From contig NZ_CP107052.1 of the NCBI RefSeq assembly GCF_025736875.1, positions 1,878,501 through 1,942,500 on the forward strand: 64,000 nt of DNA. Direction: 5' to 3'. The notes under the pieces are model-generated. The model was not told where the DNA came from and searched no databases. It worked only from the letters and a program-made list of their open reading frames with translations. Origin of the DNA: Candidatus Kirkpatrickella diaphorinae. Its GTDB lineage: Bacteria > Pseudomonadota > Alphaproteobacteria > Acetobacterales > Acetobacteraceae. Positions 36,816-47,251 of the stretch are shown piece by piece. How positions within the stretch are numbered: position 1 is the stretch's first letter; each line of letters starts with the position of its first letter. The translations under genes and the position numbers were made by a program.

Positions 36816-38012
36816 TCATTGGTCCGTATCGGGTGGGCGCGGACCTGTCAGAACATCCAGCCCGAGATGTTGACCACGGCGCAATAATTGCAGATGCAGA
36901 ATGGTGCCTGGCTTATTCGCCGCCACCAGCCGCAGGAAGCTGCGCGCACTTTCCATCTTCTCACCATTGACGGAGAGGATGACATCACGCTTCCTTAAAC
37001 CGCCTTTACCTGCCGGGCCGCGTCGCACGAGGCTGACAATATCCAGCTGTCCGTCACCATCATCAATTGTGACGCCCAGCCAGCCATGCTCAACATGCCC
37101 GTCACGCAGGATTTCCGCCACAATCGGGCGGACAAGGTTGGACGGAATGCCAAACCCGATCCCGACCGAGCCGCCCGCCGGTGACACCATTGCGGCATTA
37201 ACCGCAACCACCTCACCTTTCAGATTAAAGGAGGGGCCGCCGGAATTGCCCGGGTTGATCGGGGCATCGATTTGAAAGAAATCATCCAGTGAGCCCGCGC
37301 CGAGGTCACGCCCTCGCGCGGAAACAATACCCGCCGTGAAAGAGGAGCCGAACCCGAAAGGGTTGCCCGCGACGAGTATCCAATCCCCCACATCTACTTT
37401 CTGGCTGTCACCCCAGGTGACATAAGGAAGGGGTTTGTCGGAATTGACTTTGATGACCGCGATATCCGTCATCGGGTCCGCGCCGATCAGGCGGGCAGGA
37501 CGCTCCCTCCCGTCTGAGAAGGAGACGGTCACATCATCCGCATCACCCACAACATGGTCATTCGTGACGATCACGCCGGAAGCATCAATGACGAAGCCGG
37601 ACCCGGCCCCGAGGATTTCCTCCTGCTTCGCACGGAGTTTCTCCCTGTAGCGTTTCTCAAGCGGTGTCCCCCGTATTTGCGGGGGGATTTTCATCAATCC
37701 GCTTTCACTATCCTGCGTGATGGCGATGTTCACGACAGCCGGAAGGACATTTTTGATGATGGGTGAGAAGGAAAGCGGACCCATGCGTACGAGGGGGGCC
37801 TCCTGGGGTTTCTTGACTGTCGGGCCCTGCATGGAGAGGACACCTGTCGTCCCTTTGGGCGCAGTGCCGGGCATCATCCGGGGCGCTGTCGGCGTCGTCG
37901 GGGGGCGGGAATGAAGCGCCCATCCCAGCGCGACACCGGCGGCGCCACAGATAAGCAGAGAAAAAACCGCCAAAGAACGCTTTGTCACTGCCTTTTCGCT
38001 CTCATTTGCCAT
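36816..38012 (-). CDS. Membrane-anchored Do/DegS-like serine protease with one PDZ domain
   Basis: 398 residues, HtrA family. An N-terminal signal anchor spans about residues 13-33, then a Pro-rich linker. The trypsin-like triad is His153 (VTNDHVVG), Asp183 (MTDIAVIKV) and Ser257 (NPGNSGGPSFN). A single PDZ domain follows (GWLGVTIDD ... GGLRKRDVILSVNGE), whereas DegP has two. This build resembles DegS, an envelope-stress sensor protease. It precedes a two-component pair on the same strand. Its 5' region holds a 10-bp inverted repeat next to the Shine-Dalgarno (see the repeat entry). Confidence 0.93.
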   Translation of the reverse strand: MANESEKAVTKRSLAVFSLLICGAAGVALGWALHSRPPTTPTAPRMMPGTAPKGTTGVLSMQGPTVKKPQEAPLVRMGPLSFSPIIKNVLPAVVNIAITQDSESGLMKIPPQIRGTPLEKRYREKLRAKQEEILGAGSGFVIDASGVIVTNDHVVGDADDVTVSFSDGRERPARLIGADPMTDIAVIKVNSDKPLPYVTWGDSQKVDVGDWILVAGNPFGFGSSFTAGIVSARGRDLGAGSLDDFFQIDAPINPGNSGGPSFNLKGEVVAVNAAMVSPAGGSVGIGFGIPSNLVRPIVAEILRDGHVEHGWLGVTIDDGDGQLDIVSLVRRGPAGKGGLRKRDVILSVNGEKMESARSFLRLVAANKPGTILHLQLLRRGQHLGLDVLTGPRPPDTDQ

Positions 38013-38022
38013 TTCATCCTGA

Positions 38023-38115
38023 CACGATAGCGCATGTTAAGCGGAAAAGAAGCATATTTGTCACGGGCGGTGTTGTACTGAGTCCCGGCTCTGGACAGTG
38101 TCTCACGCTATCGTG
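38023..38115. repeat. Spaced inverted repeat before the Do-type protease
   Basis: CACGATAGCG (38023-38032) and CGCTATCGTG (38106-38115) are perfect 10-bp inverted copies separated by 73 bases. The near arm ends just 2 bases before the CAGGAT Shine-Dalgarno of the protease. They could be paired operators or a long-range stem in the leader. Confidence 0.6.
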
Positions 38116-38133
38116 GCTCGCTATATCCGGTTT

Positions 38134-40656
38134 TTACTTGTTATTCCGCGGCGTTACCGTTCTGAGTGCGGCATCGGAGGGGTCCTCCGGCCATTCATGC
38201 TTCGGGTAGCGCCCGCGCATATCGCGCCGCATGTCCGCCCATCCTGTCTTCCAGAAACTGGCGAGGTCCGCTGTGATGGCCTGCACCCGTCCTGCGGGGG
38301 AAAGCAGGGCAAATTGCAGCTTAATCGCCCCGGCGGCGATGCGGGGTGTCTCCGCACATCCATAAAATAACGACGCGCGCGCCGAGATTGTCGGGTGCGA
38401 CGCCGTGTAATCGATCTTCACCATTCCCCGCGGAAGACGCAGGCGTTGTGGCAGATTTGCATCGAGCCAATTTTGTTGTTCCCAATCAAGGCGGCTCTTC
38501 AAGATGCTGTTCAGGTCGAGCGCCGCGAGGTGGGTGCGGGACCGGGAATCGGTGATCCATGGCGAAAGCCAATCTTCCAGCGTTTCGGTGAGATGCGCAT
38601 CATCCAACTGAGGCAGGTCGGACCGCAAATGGCGACCCAGCATGACCCGCGCCTGGAACTGGTCGCACGCATCCGTCCAGAGCAACGTGCTGCGCAGATT
38701 GTTGCGCACATCGTCCAGCAGCAGGGCTGTGAGATCCGCTTCCGAAACATCCACGTCTTTCTCGGAAAGCAGCAAACGACCCAGGCGGCGTTTTTCCCGG
38801 CTGATGACGCGACCCGTTACAGGATCAAGCGCCGTCTCACGCGTCACTTTGATGGTGCTGGCGATAGCGGGCGGTAGATTCTCGATATCGATCGGTGCTG
38901 CGAGGGCGATACGGGCCGCGCGCGCATGTTGGAGGCGGGGCACAACCAGAAATTTATGCCGTGCCAATGGGTCCGTCGCCGAAAGTTGCGCACTGCCCCC
39001 ACCCGCCAGTCGATATCGCCCGTCTCCATCCATAGCCATGGCCAGGCGGTCGGGGAAGGCGGCTGCAAGGAGGGCGCCGACATCGTCGAGGTCGATTTCC
39101 GTTTTAGCGCTGACGCGCGCGGCGGCACGATATCGCGACGCCAGATTTCGGACCCGCCGAAGGATATGGCGGTCTCCTAGCTGTGTCGGGCCACCATGGA
39201 GAGCGTCAAGTCGCCATGCAATATCGGAGGATGCGACCTGCTTTCTTCCGCTTCCTCCGTCCGGAGGGCGGCGCAGCGGGTCTTTCTCCTCCAGCAGGGC
39301 GCAGAGATCACTGGCCGTGGCGCGAGCGCGCGGCGTCTCTGCGCTGGCAAGCATGGCCGCAAATCGGGGATGCGCTCCATATCGCGCCATGGATCGCCCG
39401 AAATCCGTCAGGCCGGAGGCGTCCATGGCGCTGAGCGCCTCCAGAAGGCGCGTGGCGGCCTCAACACCGCCCTGCGGAAGCGCCTGCAAAAGAAACGCGC
39501 CAGCATCGTCCAAACCTGTCGCATCCCGCCAGAGCGCAAAATGCATCACAAGGGGGCTGAGATCAGCCGTGAGAATTTCCGGCGGGTCAAAGGCGGTTAA
39601 GCCGCGATGCATCGCTTCCGTCCAAAGCCGCACCGCCGTGCCCGGCCCTTCCCGCCCCGCGCGCCCGGCCCGTTGCTGGGCTGCCGCGCGGGAAATGCGG
39701 ACGGTCTCAAGCCGGGTCAGGCCCGTCGCCACGTCAAAGCGCGGTGCCCGACGAAACCCGCCATCAATCACCACGCGCGTATCGGGTAAAGTCAGTGAGG
39801 TTTCCGCGATGGATGTGGCGAGGACGACCTGCCGCTTTTCCGTCGGGGAGAAAATAAGGTCCTGCATCTCAATCGGCAAGTCGCCGTGCAAGGCCATAAC
39901 CCGCGCATCGACATTTTCAAGAAAAGCCTGCGTCTCCCGGATCTCCCGCATTCCCGGTAGGAAAACGAGGATATTGCCATGCGGCGTTTCGGACAGTGCC
40001 CGCCGCACCTGAAGGGAAGCCGCTTTCGGGAGGTCGCGTGGCGTCTGGATGTCGCGCGCGACATGTTGCAGGGTGAGTGGAAATTCCCGCCCCTCGCAGG
40101 TGATTGGCGCGGCCTGCATTAATTGGCTGAAAGCATCGCCCTCAAGCGTGGCGGACATGGCGACGATCCGCAGGGTCTCACGCAGGTTTCGTTGCGCCGA
40201 GAGGGCGAGCGCAAGGCCCGTATCAAGCTCCAGACTGCGTTCATGGACTTCATCAAAGATGACCGTGGAAACGCCTTCGAGAAACGGGTCGGTCAGCACG
40301 CGACGGAGGAAGAGCCCCTCCGTCATGACTTCAATTTCTGTCTGCGGTGAAATGACGCGTTCCAGACGCGTCGTAAAACCGATTTTACCGCCGACAGCCT
40401 CCCCGCACAGCGCCGCCATACGCTGCGCGGCACCGCGTACTGCAACCCGGCGCGGGGCGATCAACCAGATTTTCCCTTCCCGCCAGGAGGCGTAAAGCAG
40501 GCTCAAAGGGACAAGGGAGGTTTTGCCGGATCCGGGGGGTGCTGATATGACGAGGTTCTGCTGTCGCGCCAGTACCGCATCAATCTCAGGCAGGACCGCC
40601 CGGATGGGAAGAGACGCGGTTGCGGTCAGATTGGCGAAATCGGGAAAGATGTACAT
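38134..40656 (-). CDS. hrpB: ATP-dependent RNA helicase HrpB
   Basis: DEAH-box helicase of 840 residues, the usual HrpB length. Walker A APPGSGKTS (39-47), Walker B DEVH (135-138), MSATLEGDAF (motif III) and AGRAGREGPGTAVRLW (motif VI) are all visible; the C-terminal HrpB extension ends with YPKHEWPEDP. HrpB proteins act on RNA, but the cellular role is poorly known. The gene runs divergently from the dsbD-like gene. Confidence 0.94.
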   Translation of the reverse strand: MYIFPDFANLTATASLPIRAVLPEIDAVLARQQNLVISAPPGSGKTSLVPLSLLYASWREGKIWLIAPRRVAVRGAAQRMAALCGEAVGGKIGFTTRLERVISPQTEIEVMTEGLFLRRVLTDPFLEGVSTVIFDEVHERSLELDTGLALALSAQRNLRETLRIVAMSATLEGDAFSQLMQAAPITCEGREFPLTLQHVARDIQTPRDLPKAASLQVRRALSETPHGNILVFLPGMREIRETQAFLENVDARVMALHGDLPIEMQDLIFSPTEKRQVVLATSIAETSLTLPDTRVVIDGGFRRAPRFDVATGLTRLETVRISRAAAQQRAGRAGREGPGTAVRLWTEAMHRGLTAFDPPEILTADLSPLVMHFALWRDATGLDDAGAFLLQALPQGGVEAATRLLEALSAMDASGLTDFGRSMARYGAHPRFAAMLASAETPRARATASDLCALLEEKDPLRRPPDGGSGRKQVASSDIAWRLDALHGGPTQLGDRHILRRVRNLASRYRAAARVSAKTEIDLDDVGALLAAAFPDRLAMAMDGDGRYRLAGGGSAQLSATDPLARHKFLVVPRLQHARAARIALAAPIDIENLPPAIASTIKVTRETALDPVTGRVISREKRRLGRLLLSEKDVDVSEADLTALLLDDVRNNLRSTLLWTDACDQFQARVMLGRHLRSDLPQLDDAHLTETLEDWLSPWITDSRSRTHLAALDLNSILKSRLDWEQQNWLDANLPQRLRLPRGMVKIDYTASHPTISARASLFYGCAETPRIAAGAIKLQFALLSPAGRVQAITADLASFWKTGWADMRRDMRGRYPKHEWPEDPSDAALRTVTPRNNK

Positions 40657-40695
40657 AATATCGGCGTTAATTTATGGTGCTGGGTCCGGAGCGGA

Positions 40696-42849
40696 ATGAT
40701 GGTCTCGTCTATGAAAATTTTCAAATTCTGGCTTCCGCTTATCGTGCTGGGCCTGATTTTAACAGGCCAATCTCACATCCAGCCTGCGCGTGCCGCTGTC
40801 AGTGTGCCTCTTCAATCAGCGCATGACACAGCGACGCTGATCACGGACCATGATGCTCTTGGACCGGATCAGACGCTCAACGCGGCCATCCGGCTTCAGC
40901 TTCAGCCCGGTTGGCACACTTATTGGAAAAACCCGGGTGATGCTGGTGAGGCGACATCGCTCACCGTAACTCTCAGCGGTGAGCGCAAAGGCAGTTCGGA
41001 CCAGATTAAATGGCCGACCCCGGCAAAGATACCTGAAAGCGGCCTCATGGCCTATGGCTATGAGGGTGATGTCGTCCTGCCCGTAACATTGCGGGCGACG
41101 GGCGTTGGCCCGGCCACGTTACAGGCACATGCGGAATGGCTGGTCTGCGCCAATACATGCGTCCCGGAAAAAGGTGATTTCACCCTGACATTGCCCGCCG
41201 CGTCATCGAACACGCCGGAGGGCCAGGAGGCGCCACTTTTCCATCGCGCTGCAGCGCAGACGCCGCGCCCCTCTCCCTTCCGAGCAGGGTTTGATAAGGA
41301 CGGTGTCTTGACGCTTCAGGGTGAGGGGCTTGATGCTGCGCATGTGGCGTCAGCCTGGTTCATGCCGGATCGATCGGGCGTCATAGACCAACTGGCCGAT
41401 CAAAATTTCAGGAAGTCCGGGGACAGTGTTGCCATTCATCTCACATGGGCCACGCCAGCCGCCCCGCCTGCGGATTTGAGCGGCGTAATTGTCCTTGAGG
41501 GATCGGACGGGCGGCAACGCGCTTATGAACTTGCGCATGTGCACCCCTCCATTGAAGGGATGAAAGGCGCGCCCGTTACTGCTGGTCATGCGACGCCCTG
41601 GTTGAAGGCCATGATTTTCGCTTTCATCGCGGGGTTGATCCTCAATCTGATGCCCTGCGTTTTTCCCGTCCTCGCGATGAAAGCCCTTTCTCTCATAAAA
41701 ATGGCGGGGGCCGCGCGTCATGCGCAAAGGCGATCGGCGTTATTTTACGCGGTTGGCGTGATAGGTGCTTTTCTCGCCTTGGCCGCTTTGACGCTTATCC
41801 TGCGGGCGGGTGGCACGCAGGTCGGGTGGGGTTTTCAGTTTCAATCGCCGCTTTTCGTCATCACGACGATGTGGCTTCTCTTCCTCCTCGCGCTCAATCT
41901 TTTCAGCGTGTTTGAAATCACTCCCGGCGCGATTGATGTCGGCGCGATGACGCGTCTCGGCGCTTCCGGTGATATCATCACCGGCGTGCTCGCTGTCATC
42001 CTCGCGACGCCCTGCACTGCACCCTTTATGGGGACAGCGCTGGCGGTCGCGCTGACAGCGCCTTTCATGATTTCCGTCGTGATTTTTGTCGCGATGGGGG
42101 TTGGTCTTGCCTGCCCCTATGTCTTGATTGCCTGTTTCCCGGCTTTGGGGCGGTTTCTGCCACGCCCAGGGGCCTGGATGGCCGTCCTCAAGCAGTTACT
42201 GGCGTTTCCGCTTCTGGCTTCCTGTGTCTGGCTGCTTTGGGTCGCGACCGTGCAAGGGGGCGCTTTCATGACGTTGCTGGCGGCTTCCGGCGCTGTCACG
42301 CTTGGTCTCGCAGCCTGGCTTTACGGGATTTCCCAGCGTCAGAAAATCCGGGGCGCACGGGGCCTCCGACGCTTTAATCTGGTGATCGCGCTCATACTGG
42401 TGCTTGCCACCGTCATGGGCGTTGTCTGGATCATCCCGTCATCCGATCCGCCTTTGGATGCTCAAATTGTTTCAGCGCGTCAACAGTCGGGCGATGCCAG
42501 TTTTGACCGTCAGAAATGGTCGCCGGAAGTGCTGGCGGAAAAACGCGCGGCGCAAAAGCCGGTCTTTGTCGATATGACAGCTTCCTGGTGCATCACCTGC
42601 CTTGTGAATGATCGTGTGGCGCTGTCCACTTCTTCCGTGCGGAAGGCCTTCGCGGCGCGCGGTGTCACGATGCTGGTCGGGGATTGGACAAACAAGGATG
42701 ACCGTATCACAGCCTATCTGCGTCTATTCGGGCGTGATGGCGTGCCGCTCTATGTTTATTACAAGCCGGGTGGAGAGGGCGTTGTGCTGCCGCAAATTCT
42801 GACGCCGGGTATCGTCATCAAAGCCATCTCGGATGCGCCGCACCCCTGA
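40696..42849 (+). CDS. Thiol:disulfide interchange protein, DsbD/ScsB family
   Basis: 717 residues; carries electrons from cytoplasmic thioredoxin to the periplasm. A signal peptide (about 1-33) precedes an N-terminal periplasmic domain with Cys151 and Cys155 (VCANTC). The membrane domain has about eight helices with paired cysteines in LNLMPCVFPVLA and ATPCTAPFMGTALA. The C-terminal thioredoxin-like domain carries WCITC (Cys632 and Cys635). The start is ATG 40696 or 40699, both next to GGAGCGG. The large N-terminal domain suggests the ScsB subtype, often linked to copper or oxidative stress. Confidence 0.9.
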   Translation: MMVSSMKIFKFWLPLIVLGLILTGQSHIQPARAAVSVPLQSAHDTATLITDHDALGPDQTLNAAIRLQLQPGWHTYWKNPGDAGEATSLTVTLSGERKGSSDQIKWPTPAKIPESGLMAYGYEGDVVLPVTLRATGVGPATLQAHAEWLVCANTCVPEKGDFTLTLPAASSNTPEGQEAPLFHRAAAQTPRPSPFRAGFDKDGVLTLQGEGLDAAHVASAWFMPDRSGVIDQLADQNFRKSGDSVAIHLTWATPAAPPADLSGVIVLEGSDGRQRAYELAHVHPSIEGMKGAPVTAGHATPWLKAMIFAFIAGLILNLMPCVFPVLAMKALSLIKMAGAARHAQRRSALFYAVGVIGAFLALAALTLILRAGGTQVGWGFQFQSPLFVITTMWLLFLLALNLFSVFEITPGAIDVGAMTRLGASGDIITGVLAVILATPCTAPFMGTALAVALTAPFMISVVIFVAMGVGLACPYVLIACFPALGRFLPRPGAWMAVLKQLLAFPLLASCVWLLWVATVQGGAFMTLLAASGAVTLGLAAWLYGISQRQKIRGARGLRRFNLVIALILVLATVMGVVWIIPSSDPPLDAQIVSARQQSGDASFDRQKWSPEVLAEKRAAQKPVFVDMTASWCITCLVNDRVALSTSSVRKAFAARGVTMLVGDWTNKDDRITAYLRLFGRDGVPLYVYYKPGGEGVVLPQILTPGIVIKAISDAPHP

Positions 42850-42861
42850 GGCGTGGTGGGT

Positions 42862-43473
42862 TTAAGCGGCAACTTTGTAATGGTCCATTTCCCGCCCCTC
42901 AATAAAGAGGGAGATTTCATCGCCTATCGCAAGGGGCCCGACACCGGACGGCGTCCCCGTGTAAATCAGGTCGCCCGCACGCAGGGCGCAATATTGGCTG
43001 ATGAGAGAGATCAGATTCGGGATCGGGTAAATCATGTCGTGTAGATGGCCGCTTTGACGGACCTCGCCATTCACCGTCATGGAGAAGGAAATATCCTCCG
43101 GTAAATTTGCGCGTTTGATGAAATCTGAGCAGGTGGCCGCGCCTTTGAAGCCCTTCGACAATAGCCAGGGAAAGCTCCTCTCTTTGAGGTCCGCCTGCAG
43201 GTCACGCGCCGTTAAATCCAACCCGATGGCGATCTCGTCGAAGCAGGAGAGAGCCTCTGTTTCGCTGGTTTGATAAGCGTCTTCTTTGAGTCGGATAATC
43301 AGCTCCGTCTCATAATGGAGTGAATGGGTAAAAGGCGGGATGACAATTCGGCCGTCGGTCACGAGGGATGAGCCGGGCTTCATGAAGATGGCGGGTTGGT
43401 CGAAAGGCGTGTTGCCCAGTTCTTTAATGTGATCCGCGTAATTCCGCCCGACGCAGTAAATTGCAAAACTCAT
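42862..43473 (-). CDS. Fumarylacetoacetate hydrolase (FAH) family protein
   Basis: 203 residues with the FAHD1/YcgM-like fold. Metal ligands Glu55 and Glu57 (HYETELIIR) and Asp86 (LDLTARDLQ) are visible, as are CVGRNYADHIKELGN and the loop YTGTPSGVGPL. Relatives decarboxylate oxaloacetate or hydrolyse acylpyruvates. The start lies 77 bases after uvrA ends, on the same strand, so it may share its transcript. Substrate not determined. Confidence 0.9.
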   Translation of the reverse strand: MSFAIYCVGRNYADHIKELGNTPFDQPAIFMKPGSSLVTDGRIVIPPFTHSLHYETELIIRLKEDAYQTSETEALSCFDEIAIGLDLTARDLQADLKERSFPWLLSKGFKGAATCSDFIKRANLPEDISFSMTVNGEVRQSGHLHDMIYPIPNLISLISQYCALRAGDLIYTGTPSGVGPLAIGDEISLFIEGREMDHYKVAA

Positions 43474-43550
43474 AGGATCCTCTTTGACGGCGGGCGGGTC
43501 GGGCTACTGCAATATGTCCCCACCGACCCTCAAACCATCCTGCCCGGTTA

Positions 43551-46484
43551 TTATTCTTTTCCCTTAGCGGGTCTGGCCCGCTTCGGCTTTGCCGACGGGG
43601 CACCTTTGCCGGCTGACGCCTTCCCCGGTTGCAGCTTGAGAAGCGGCTTCAGGAATTGCCCTGTGTAACTCGCGGGCGCTTTGGCGATGTCCTCCGGCGT
43701 GCCTTCCGCAACGATTTCACCGCCACCCTCTCCGCCTTCCGGGCCGATATCAATAACCCAATCCGCGGTTTTGATGAGGTCGAGATTATGCTCAATCACA
43801 ATGACCGTATTACCCTGCGCCACAAGCCGGTGCAGGACTTCAAGCAGCTTCCGCACATCTTCCGTGTGCAGACCCGTTGTGGGCTCATCGAGGATATAGA
43901 TGGTTTTACCCGTGGCGCGCCTGGCGAGTTCCTTCGATAATTTGACGCGCTGTGCCTCGCCGCCTGAGAGGGTGGTGGCCTGCTGGCCGAGTGCGACATA
44001 GCCAAGCCCGACTTCCTGGAGGATGGCGAGGCGGTCCCGGATACGTGGCACGGCGCTGAAAAAGGGCAAGGCCTCATCAACCGTCATATCGAGCACATCC
44101 GCGATGGATTTCCCGCGAAATTTCACTTCCAGCGTCTCGCGATTATAGCGTTTGCCCTTACAAACATCACAGGTGACAAACACATCTGAGAGGAAATGCA
44201 TTTCAATTTTGAGGACGCCATCCCCCTGACATGCTTCGCAGCGTCCGCCTTTAACATTGAAGGAAAAGCGCCCCGGCTTATATCCCCGCGCCTTTGACTC
44301 CGGCAATTCCGTGAACCAGTCGCGGATCGGCGCGAACAGATCCGTGTAAGTGGCGGGGTTTGAGCGCGGTGTGCGCCCGATCGGGGATTGGTCAATCTCG
44401 ATGATTTTATCGAGCTGATCCAACCCTTTAATGTCGCGAAAAGGAAGCGGCATTTCATGCGCGCCGGAAAGGTCGCGCGCCAGAGCTTTATAAAGTGTTT
44501 CAATGATGAGGGATGATTTGCCACCCCCCGACACACCCGTCACAGCGATGAAACATCCCAGCGGAAAATGCGCTGAGACATCTTTGAGATTATTGCCGGT
44601 TGCGCCCTCAAGGGTGAGCATACGTTTTTTATCGATGGTGCGTCGCGCCGGGATGGGAATGCTGCGCCGACCGGAGAGATAGTCCCCCGTGATCGAATGC
44701 GGGTTCGCCGCCACCTCCGTCGGCGTGCCCTCCGCCACAACATTGCCGCCGAGGCGGCCCGCGCCGGGGCCCATATCGACAAGCCAGTCCGCCGTGCGGA
44801 TCGCATCCTCATCATGTTCCACGACGATGACGGTATTGCCAAGGGATTTGAGGCGGGTCAGCGTTTTCAGCAGCCGCTCATTATCGCGTTGATGCAGGCC
44901 GATGGAGGGTTCATCCAGCACATAGAGCACCCCGCTCAGCCCGGAGCCGATCTGACTGGCCAGACGGATGCGTTGACTTTCCCCCCCTGAAAGCGTGCCA
45001 GACATACGCGACAAAGTGAGGTAATCGAGCCCGACATCCATCAGAAAATGCAGGCGGCTCGTAATCTCCCGCAAGATACGGCGCGCGATCTCCGCTTTTT
45101 GCGGCGTTAATGTGGGCTCAATGGATGAGAACCAGTCGAGCGCGCGATGGATCGTCATCTCCGCCGCATCCGCGATGGTGGCCTTATTGATTTTGACGCT
45201 TAATGCCTCCGGTCGTAGCCGGGCGCCATGGCAGGCATGGCATGGCGCATCTGACTGATAGCGGGCGATCTCCTCCCGCACCCAAATGCTCTCCGACTCA
45301 TTGAGGCGACGCGTGAGGTTTTTTATCACGCCATCGAAAGGTTTGACCACCTCATAGTCACGGCGGTCATCCTTATAAATGAAAGTGACGTTCTCATCCG
45401 TGCCGAAAAGCACGGCGTGGCGGGTCGCCTCCTTCAGGCGCGACCAAGGTGTCGTCATCTTCTCACGGAAGTGCGCGGCGACGGCCTCCAGCGTCTGCTG
45501 ATACCAGGGGGCTTTCGCGTCGCGCCAGGGCGCAATCGCGCCTTTCAGGAGGGAGCGCGATTCATCCGGCACGATCAGACGCGGGTCAAAATGGCGTTCA
45601 ATCCCGATCCCTGCGCAGACGGGACAAGCGCCTGTGGGGGCGTTGAAGGAAAAGAGCCGCGGCTCAATTTCCTCAATCGTGAAGCCGCTGACCGGGCAGG
45701 CGAAGCGTGCGGAAAATGTGATGCGCTCCGGCTTCCCCGTTTCACCATCACGCAGCACGGGCAGGGCATAGGCAATCCCGTCCGCGAAGGACAGAGCTGT
45801 TTCCAGACTGTCCGCGAGGCGGGTTTCGATGCCGGGTTTGACGATAATGCGGTCGACAACCACTTCAATCGTGTGACGCAATTTGCGATTGAGCTGCGGC
45901 GCCTCGGCAATCTCGTGCAGGTCACCATTGACCATGACACGGGTGAAGCCCTTGCGCTGAAGTTCAGCCAGCTCCTTCCGATATTCCCCCTTACGCTCCC
46001 GGATGACGGGCGCCAGCAACATGAAGCGCGCGCCCTCAGGCATCTCCATCATTCGGTCAACCATCTGGCTGACCGTCTGCGCTTCAATCGGCAGGCCGGT
46101 GGCGGGGGAATAGGGCACGCCGACACGCGCCCATAAAAGGCGCATATAATCATAGATTTCAGTAATGGTGCCGACGGTTGAGCGCGGATTTTTAGATGTG
46201 GTTTTCTGCTCAATCGAGATGGCGGGGGACAAGCCCTCAATTGAGTCCACATCGGGTTTACCCACGAGTTCAAGGAATTGCCGCGCATAGGCGGAGAGGC
46301 TCTCAACATAGCGGCGCTGCCCCTCCGCATAGATCGTATCAAAAGCCAATGACGATTTGCCCGAGCCTGACAGGCCGGTAATGACCGTCAGACGGTCGCG
46401 CGGGATGTCAATATTGACCGCACGCAAATTATGTACACGGGCCCCGCGAACGCGAATGGCCTGAAGCGGTTTAATGTCAGTCAT
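43551..46484 (-). CDS. uvrA: Excinuclease ABC subunit A
   Basis: DNA-damage recognition ATPase of nucleotide excision repair, 977 residues. Two ABC cassettes are visible: [19 protein letters not shown], with [14 protein letters not shown], and [17 protein letters not shown], with [15 protein letters not shown]. Zinc-type cysteine pairs occur at [25 protein letters not shown] and [11 protein letters not shown] 46484 is preferred; in-frame codons to 46538 are unlike UvrA. It is divergent from ssb, the common arrangement. I found no alphaproteobacterial SOS box (GTTC-N7-GTTC) in the 170-base gap. Confidence 0.98.
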   Translation of the reverse strand: MTDIKPLQAIRVRGARVHNLRAVNIDIPRDRLTVITGLSGSGKSSLAFDTIYAEGQRRYVESLSAYARQFLELVGKPDVDSIEGLSPAISIEQKTTSKNPRSTVGTITEIYDYMRLLWARVGVPYSPATGLPIEAQTVSQMVDRMMEMPEGARFMLLAPVIRERKGEYRKELAELQRKGFTRVMVNGDLHEIAEAPQLNRKLRHTIEVVVDRIIVKPGIETRLADSLETALSFADGIAYALPVLRDGETGKPERITFSARFACPVSGFTIEEIEPRLFSFNAPTGACPVCAGIGIERHFDPRLIVPDESRSLLKGAIAPWRDAKAPWYQQTLEAVAAHFREKMTTPWSRLKEATRHAVLFGTDENVTFIYKDDRRDYEVVKPFDGVIKNLTRRLNESESIWVREEIARYQSDAPCHACHGARLRPEALSVKINKATIADAAEMTIHRALDWFSSIEPTLTPQKAEIARRILREITSRLHFLMDVGLDYLTLSRMSGTLSGGESQRIRLASQIGSGLSGVLYVLDEPSIGLHQRDNERLLKTLTRLKSLGNTVIVVEHDEDAIRTADWLVDMGPGAGRLGGNVVAEGTPTEVAANPHSITGDYLSGRRSIPIPARRTIDKKRMLTLEGATGNNLKDVSAHFPLGCFIAVTGVSGGGKSSLIIETLYKALARDLSGAHEMPLPFRDIKGLDQLDKIIEIDQSPIGRTPRSNPATYTDLFAPIRDWFTELPESKARGYKPGRFSFNVKGGRCEACQGDGVLKIEMHFLSDVFVTCDVCKGKRYNRETLEVKFRGKSIADVLDMTVDEALPFFSAVPRIRDRLAILQEVGLGYVALGQQATTLSGGEAQRVKLSKELARRATGKTIYILDEPTTGLHTEDVRKLLEVLHRLVAQGNTVIVIEHNLDLIKTADWVIDIGPEGGEGGGEIVAEGTPEDIAKAPASYTGQFLKPLLKLQPGKASAGKGAPSAKPKRARPAKGKE

Positions 46485-46654
46485 CGAATGCGGTATTCCA
46501 CCCGGAGAAGCTCTGTATGAAACATTAAAAACGCCCATTTCCTCAGGAGGATCAATAAATCTCTTATGCCCGCAATGGCGCGGCGGAGACGCGTGACTGT
46601 AACGGCGATGTGCGGTAAGCTGCGCCAGAATTTTTCAGACAAGGATCACGGCTC

Positions 46655-47158
46655 ATGGCAGGAAGCGTCAATAAGGTTATTCTCATCGGCAATTTGGGGC
46701 GTGATCCGGAAATACGCAACTCTCAATCCGGCACGAAAATCGTCAATCTCACCGTCGCCACGTCCGAAAGCTGGAATGACCGCGCATCGGGTGAGCGGCG
46801 CGAGCGCACGGAGTGGCATCGTGTCGTGATCTTCAATGAGCGGCTTGCGGATGTTGCGGAGAGGTTTCTCCGCAAAGGGCGCAAGGTCTATATGGAAGGC
46901 CAGTTACAGACACGCAAATGGACGGACCAGTCCGGCATGGAGCGCTTCACGACGGAAGTCGTGCTTGATCGCTTCCGGGGGGAGCTTGTCCTGCTTGATG
47001 GCCGAAATGACGGGGGCGGCGCCGCGCCTTCCTATGATGATAATGAAATTGGCGGTGCCCCGCCGCGCCCGTCACCTGCGCCCGCCGCGCGCCCTCAGGA
47101 GAGTCAGGGCGGGTGGGACAGCCAGTCCGGCAATCTGGATGACGAGATTCCGTTTTAA
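46655..47158 (+). CDS. ssb: Single-stranded DNA-binding protein
   Basis: Tetrameric protector of single-stranded DNA, 167 residues. The OB fold starts SVNKVILIGNLGRDPEIRN and continues TEWHRVVIFNERLADVAER and VYMEGQLQTRKWTDQ; a Pro/Gly-rich linker leads to the acidic tip DDEIPF, which recruits partner proteins. AAGGATC precedes the ATG. Divergent from uvrA and upstream of gyrA with a 93-base gap. Confidence 0.97.
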   Translation: MAGSVNKVILIGNLGRDPEIRNSQSGTKIVNLTVATSESWNDRASGERRERTEWHRVVIFNERLADVAERFLRKGRKVYMEGQLQTRKWTDQSGMERFTTEVVLDRFRGELVLLDGRNDGGGAAPSYDDNEIGGAPPRPSPAPAARPQESQGGWDSQSGNLDDEIPF

Positions 47159-47251
47159 TGCGTCAATCACCATGCGGGCCTCCCCCGGCGGCCCGCATGG
47201 ACAGACTTTACAGACACTTCGCGCTTTGGCCGCTAATCAAATGGATCTCAC

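Noticed and set aside
38642-40012. Long plus-strand frame of 456 codons
   Set aside because: It lies wholly inside hrpB on the other strand, is Arg/Ser/Ala-rich and has no motif; typical of GC-rich shadow frames.
46485-46654. SOS box in the uvrA-ssb gap
   Set aside because: I looked for GTTC-N7-GTTC and its reverse and found none, so LexA control is not supported by sequence here.
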